From: Kordiimonadaceae bacterium | GTDB taxonomy: Bacteria > Pseudomonadota > Alphaproteobacteria > Sphingomonadales > Emcibacteraceae | Length of the DNA stretch: 64,000 nt | NCBI GenBank assembly: GCA_024236295.1 | Contig: JACKKT010000004.1 | Span: forward strand, 163,384 to 227,383 | Reading direction: 5' to 3' | Shown: one piece after another, positions 62,292 through 64,000 of the stretch | Layout: every line of letters starts with the position of its first letter | Numbering within the stretch: position 1 is the stretch's first letter | Notes under the pieces: generated by a model | The model's input: the letters and a program-made list of their open reading frames with translations, nothing else | What the model was told of the DNA's origin: nothing | The model's database searches: none | Translations under genes and position numbers: made by a program

Positions 62292-63362
62292 TCATTTATT
62301 TTCTGTATCGAGAATGTCAGGGTCCAAACCCATTAATGTCATTCGTTTCCGCCACTGCTCATGTGCAAGGGCTTGCATATCTTCAACTCTATCAGTTTCA
62401 TCGGTGATCTCCAGACCAATTAATGCTTCTACAATATCTTCCTGAGTGATAAGGCCTTGGACTGTACCAAATTCATCAATCACTAAAGCCATGTGACTTT
62501 TTTCATGCATCAGCAAATCAAAAACATCGGAAGTATTGCGACTATCTAAAATCATTAAAAGTTCCCGTCGAAATTCTGACAGGGGTTTATCAAACTGATC
62601 TTTGGCTTGTGCAATAAGCAGGTCTGTTTTTAATACATAGCCGTTAATATTATCGCGGGAATCATCATAAACGGGAATCCTCGAAAATGGTTTGTCATCG
62701 TGCAATGAGAAAAATTCTCTCACCGTCATTGTGGCAGGCATTGCAAAAATTACAGGACGAGGAGTCATAATCATTCGCACTGATAATTTTCTAAGACGTA
62801 ACAAGTTAATAACGATTTTCAACTCCTTGGGCTGTAGCAATCCCTCTTGGGCACCAATTTCTGCCATAGCCTTTATCTCAGCACGACTGAAAGTGGAGCC
62901 ATTTGCTCCTGAACGGGAAATCAATCTGGTTATTTTTGCGGACATCCACACAAAGGGAAACAAAAGTTTCGTTAACCACTCAATTAATACGGCAAAAGCG
63001 GGAGCTAGTTGCTTCCAATAATTAGCACCTACTGTCTTTGGTATAATTTCAGATAATACAAGAATTAGAAAGGTCAAAATTGCAGAAGTGAGCCCTAAAT
63101 ATTGATTGCCAAAAAGCAGGGATGCTTGTGCGCCAACTCCTGCAGCGCCAACTGTGTGCGCAATGGTATTTGCAGTTAATATTGCCGCTAATGGACGATC
63201 TAGATTATTGATCAATTTATGTAAAATTTGCGCAGGTTTTCTGCCCTCATTATTCAACGCAGCGACATAAGACGGACGAACAGACAACAAAACTGCTTCA
63301 GATATCGAACAAAAGCTAGAAACAACCAATGCCAGCAATAAATAAGTAATTAATAAGGTCAT
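62292..63362 (-). CDS. CNNM/DUF21 membrane protein with CBS domains
   Basis: 356 aa. The N-terminal DUF21 region (four membrane helices; FCSISEAVLLS, AILTANTIAHTVGAAGVG) is followed by a CBS pair (MTPRPVIFAMPATMTVREFF; VIDEFGTVQGLITQEDIVEALIG). The C-terminal CorC/HlyC domain of longer relatives is absent. Members influence Mg2+ or Co2+ transport. It is convergent with cusA and divergent from the FAH-family gene. Confidence 0.88.
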   Translation of the reverse strand: MTLLITYLLLALVVSSFCSISEAVLLSVRPSYVAALNNEGRKPAQILHKLINNLDRPLAAILTANTIAHTVGAAGVGAQASLLFGNQYLGLTSAILTFLILVLSEIIPKTVGANYWKQLAPAFAVLIEWLTKLLFPFVWMSAKITRLISRSGANGSTFSRAEIKAMAEIGAQEGLLQPKELKIVINLLRLRKLSVRMIMTPRPVIFAMPATMTVREFFSLHDDKPFSRIPVYDDSRDNINGYVLKTDLLIAQAKDQFDKPLSEFRRELLMILDSRNTSDVFDLLMHEKSHMALVIDEFGTVQGLITQEDIVEALIGLEITDETDRVEDMQALAHEQWRKRMTLMGLDPDILDTENK

Positions 63363-63562
63363 ATTATAATGTTTTCCTTAAAAGTTTGATTGTAGATAAA
63401 TATAAATAAATATTTATAACTTGATTGCCAAACACAATTAGTAAAATGCTGGACAATTTCTTAACATAGGGCTACCGTTTTATCTAAAAATAGGGATGGG
63501 AGGTCATAAATACTCAATATAAAAATGACCCTAATTTTTCAGTTTATAAAAGGGAGATAGAT

Positions 63563-64000
63563 ATGTTTAAAAAATCTATATTTTCGATGAAACTCATAGC
63601 TGTGTTGGTGTTTCTTTTCAATTCGCACGCCGTTCTGGCCCAAACTGTTGAATCGGTTCAGCCTTTCAAAGTGGGTACGTTTGCTATTGAAGACAGGCGA
63701 ACCGTTGGCCTGGTTTTGCAAAACGACAAAATTATTATTGATCTGGCTGCTGCTAACCGTGCTCTGGAGCTATTACCACAATATAGCAAAGTAGAAATAC
63801 CAGATGATATGATAGGTCTTATTTCGCAGTACGAATATGGCCTTAAAAATCGAATTTATGAAATTGTGAACTGGATCGTAGAAAACGATTTAATCAGTAA
63901 TCAAGATGAACATAGCTTTATTTATGCTGTGGATGAGGTAGACATTTTGGCACCTATACAATATCCGAGCAAACTTATGAATGCGGCTGTAAATTTCTAT
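63563..64000 (+). CDS. Fumarylacetoacetate hydrolase-family protein with signal peptide (3' end outside window)
   Basis: The ATG at 63563 follows AGGGAG by seven bases, and 146 codons are visible before the window ends. A signal peptide (core LIAVLVFLFN, cut near AVLAQ) precedes the FAH-type N-terminal domain: VGTFAIEDRRTVGLVL, DLAAANRAL and then VDILAPIQYPSKLMNAAVNFY, which corresponds to the P-x-K-x-x-x-x-x-x-N-Y transition into the catalytic FAH fold. Most FAH enzymes are cytosolic, so the leader is unusual. The metal ligands would lie beyond the window, so activity cannot be judged. Confidence 0.78.
   Translation, partial: MFKKSIFSMKLIAVLVFLFNSHAVLAQTVESVQPFKVGTFAIEDRRTVGLVLQNDKIIIDLAAANRALELLPQYSKVEIPDDMIGLISQYEYGLKNRIYEIVNWIVENDLISNQDEHSFIYAVDEVDILAPIQYPSKLMNAAVNFY

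Overview
The window reads as chromosomal DNA of a low-to-mid G+C (roughly 42-44 % by eye) Gram-negative aerobe, most likely a marine alphaproteobacterium of the Kordiimonadales/Emcibacter/Sneathiella kind. This placement is an inference from gene style: GlcDEF, the BigR/Blh-type sulfide operon, Glk-type glucokinase, Lrp-controlled genes, lipoproteins and outer-membrane proteins. No rRNA or complete tRNA is present to test it. Genes are densely packed and often overlap by 1-20 bases. I see no phage, transposase, integrase or CRISPR array.

Layout. (1) 1-4.6 kb: the 3' end of a giant RTX/Ig-repeat surface or secreted protein with five near-identical 276-bp units, followed by a truncated tRNA-Arg(CCU) 5' half that may mark an old recombination boundary. 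(2) 4.6-12.6 kb: gamma-glutamyltransferase, a YdhS-like FAD protein and an Lrp-type regulator in one operon behind a repeat-containing promoter; then glucokinase, divergent from a sodium:solute symporter and an M14 carboxypeptidase. (3) 12.6-15.6 kb: a four-gene minus-strand cassette combining an arylsulfotransferase (ASST)-like beta-propeller, two small membrane proteins and a PAPS-type sulfotransferase. (4) 15.7-25.5 kb: eight colinear minus-strand genes: the two halves of a Tm-1-like protein, an SRPBCC protein, an MFS transporter, GlcD, GlcE, GlcF and an eight-haem TPR cytochrome. (5) 25.6-32.7 kb: a PAS-AraC regulator divergent from a five-gene operon of two paralogous GMC oxidoreductases, a Tat-exported small subunit, a DUF1080 protein and an FG-GAP protein, resembling 3-keto-glycoside chemistry.

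(6) 32.7-36.8 kb: an aldehyde dehydrogenase/APC permease pair, then divergent PAP2 phosphatase and DgkA lipid genes. (7) 37.0-42.5 kb: a sulfide/persulfide detoxification operon (1-Cys peroxiredoxin, ArsR/BigR-like repressor, persulfide dioxygenase, DUF442-SQR fusion, SulP transporter) behind a 22-bp near-perfect palindrome. (8) 42.5-49.6 kb: mixed accessory genes: class II aldolase, a soluble double-PAS chemoreceptor, a Crp/Fnr regulator with an SDR, a DUF2975/XRE pair, a small exported protein and an NhaP2-like antiporter without RCK domain. (9) 49.6-62.1 kb: a copper/silver island, all on the plus strand: DUF2946 protein, OM beta-barrel, PCu(A)C chaperone, SCO protein, a metal-binding-domain/AraC fusion regulator, a YHS-HMBD copper P1B-ATPase, a Met/His/Cys-rich peptide and CusC-CusB-CusA. 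(10) 62.3-64 kb: a CNNM/CBS membrane protein and the start of a signal-peptide-bearing FAH-family protein that runs off the edge.

Taken together, region 4-5 looks like uptake of a sugar-derived or hydroxy-acid substrate, its oxidation by flavoenzymes (GMC, GlcDEF) and passage of electrons to a periplasmic multihaem cytochrome. Regions 7 and 9 are self-contained stress-resistance operons with their own sensors. All functional assignments come from reading motifs and recalled family features; no database search was run.
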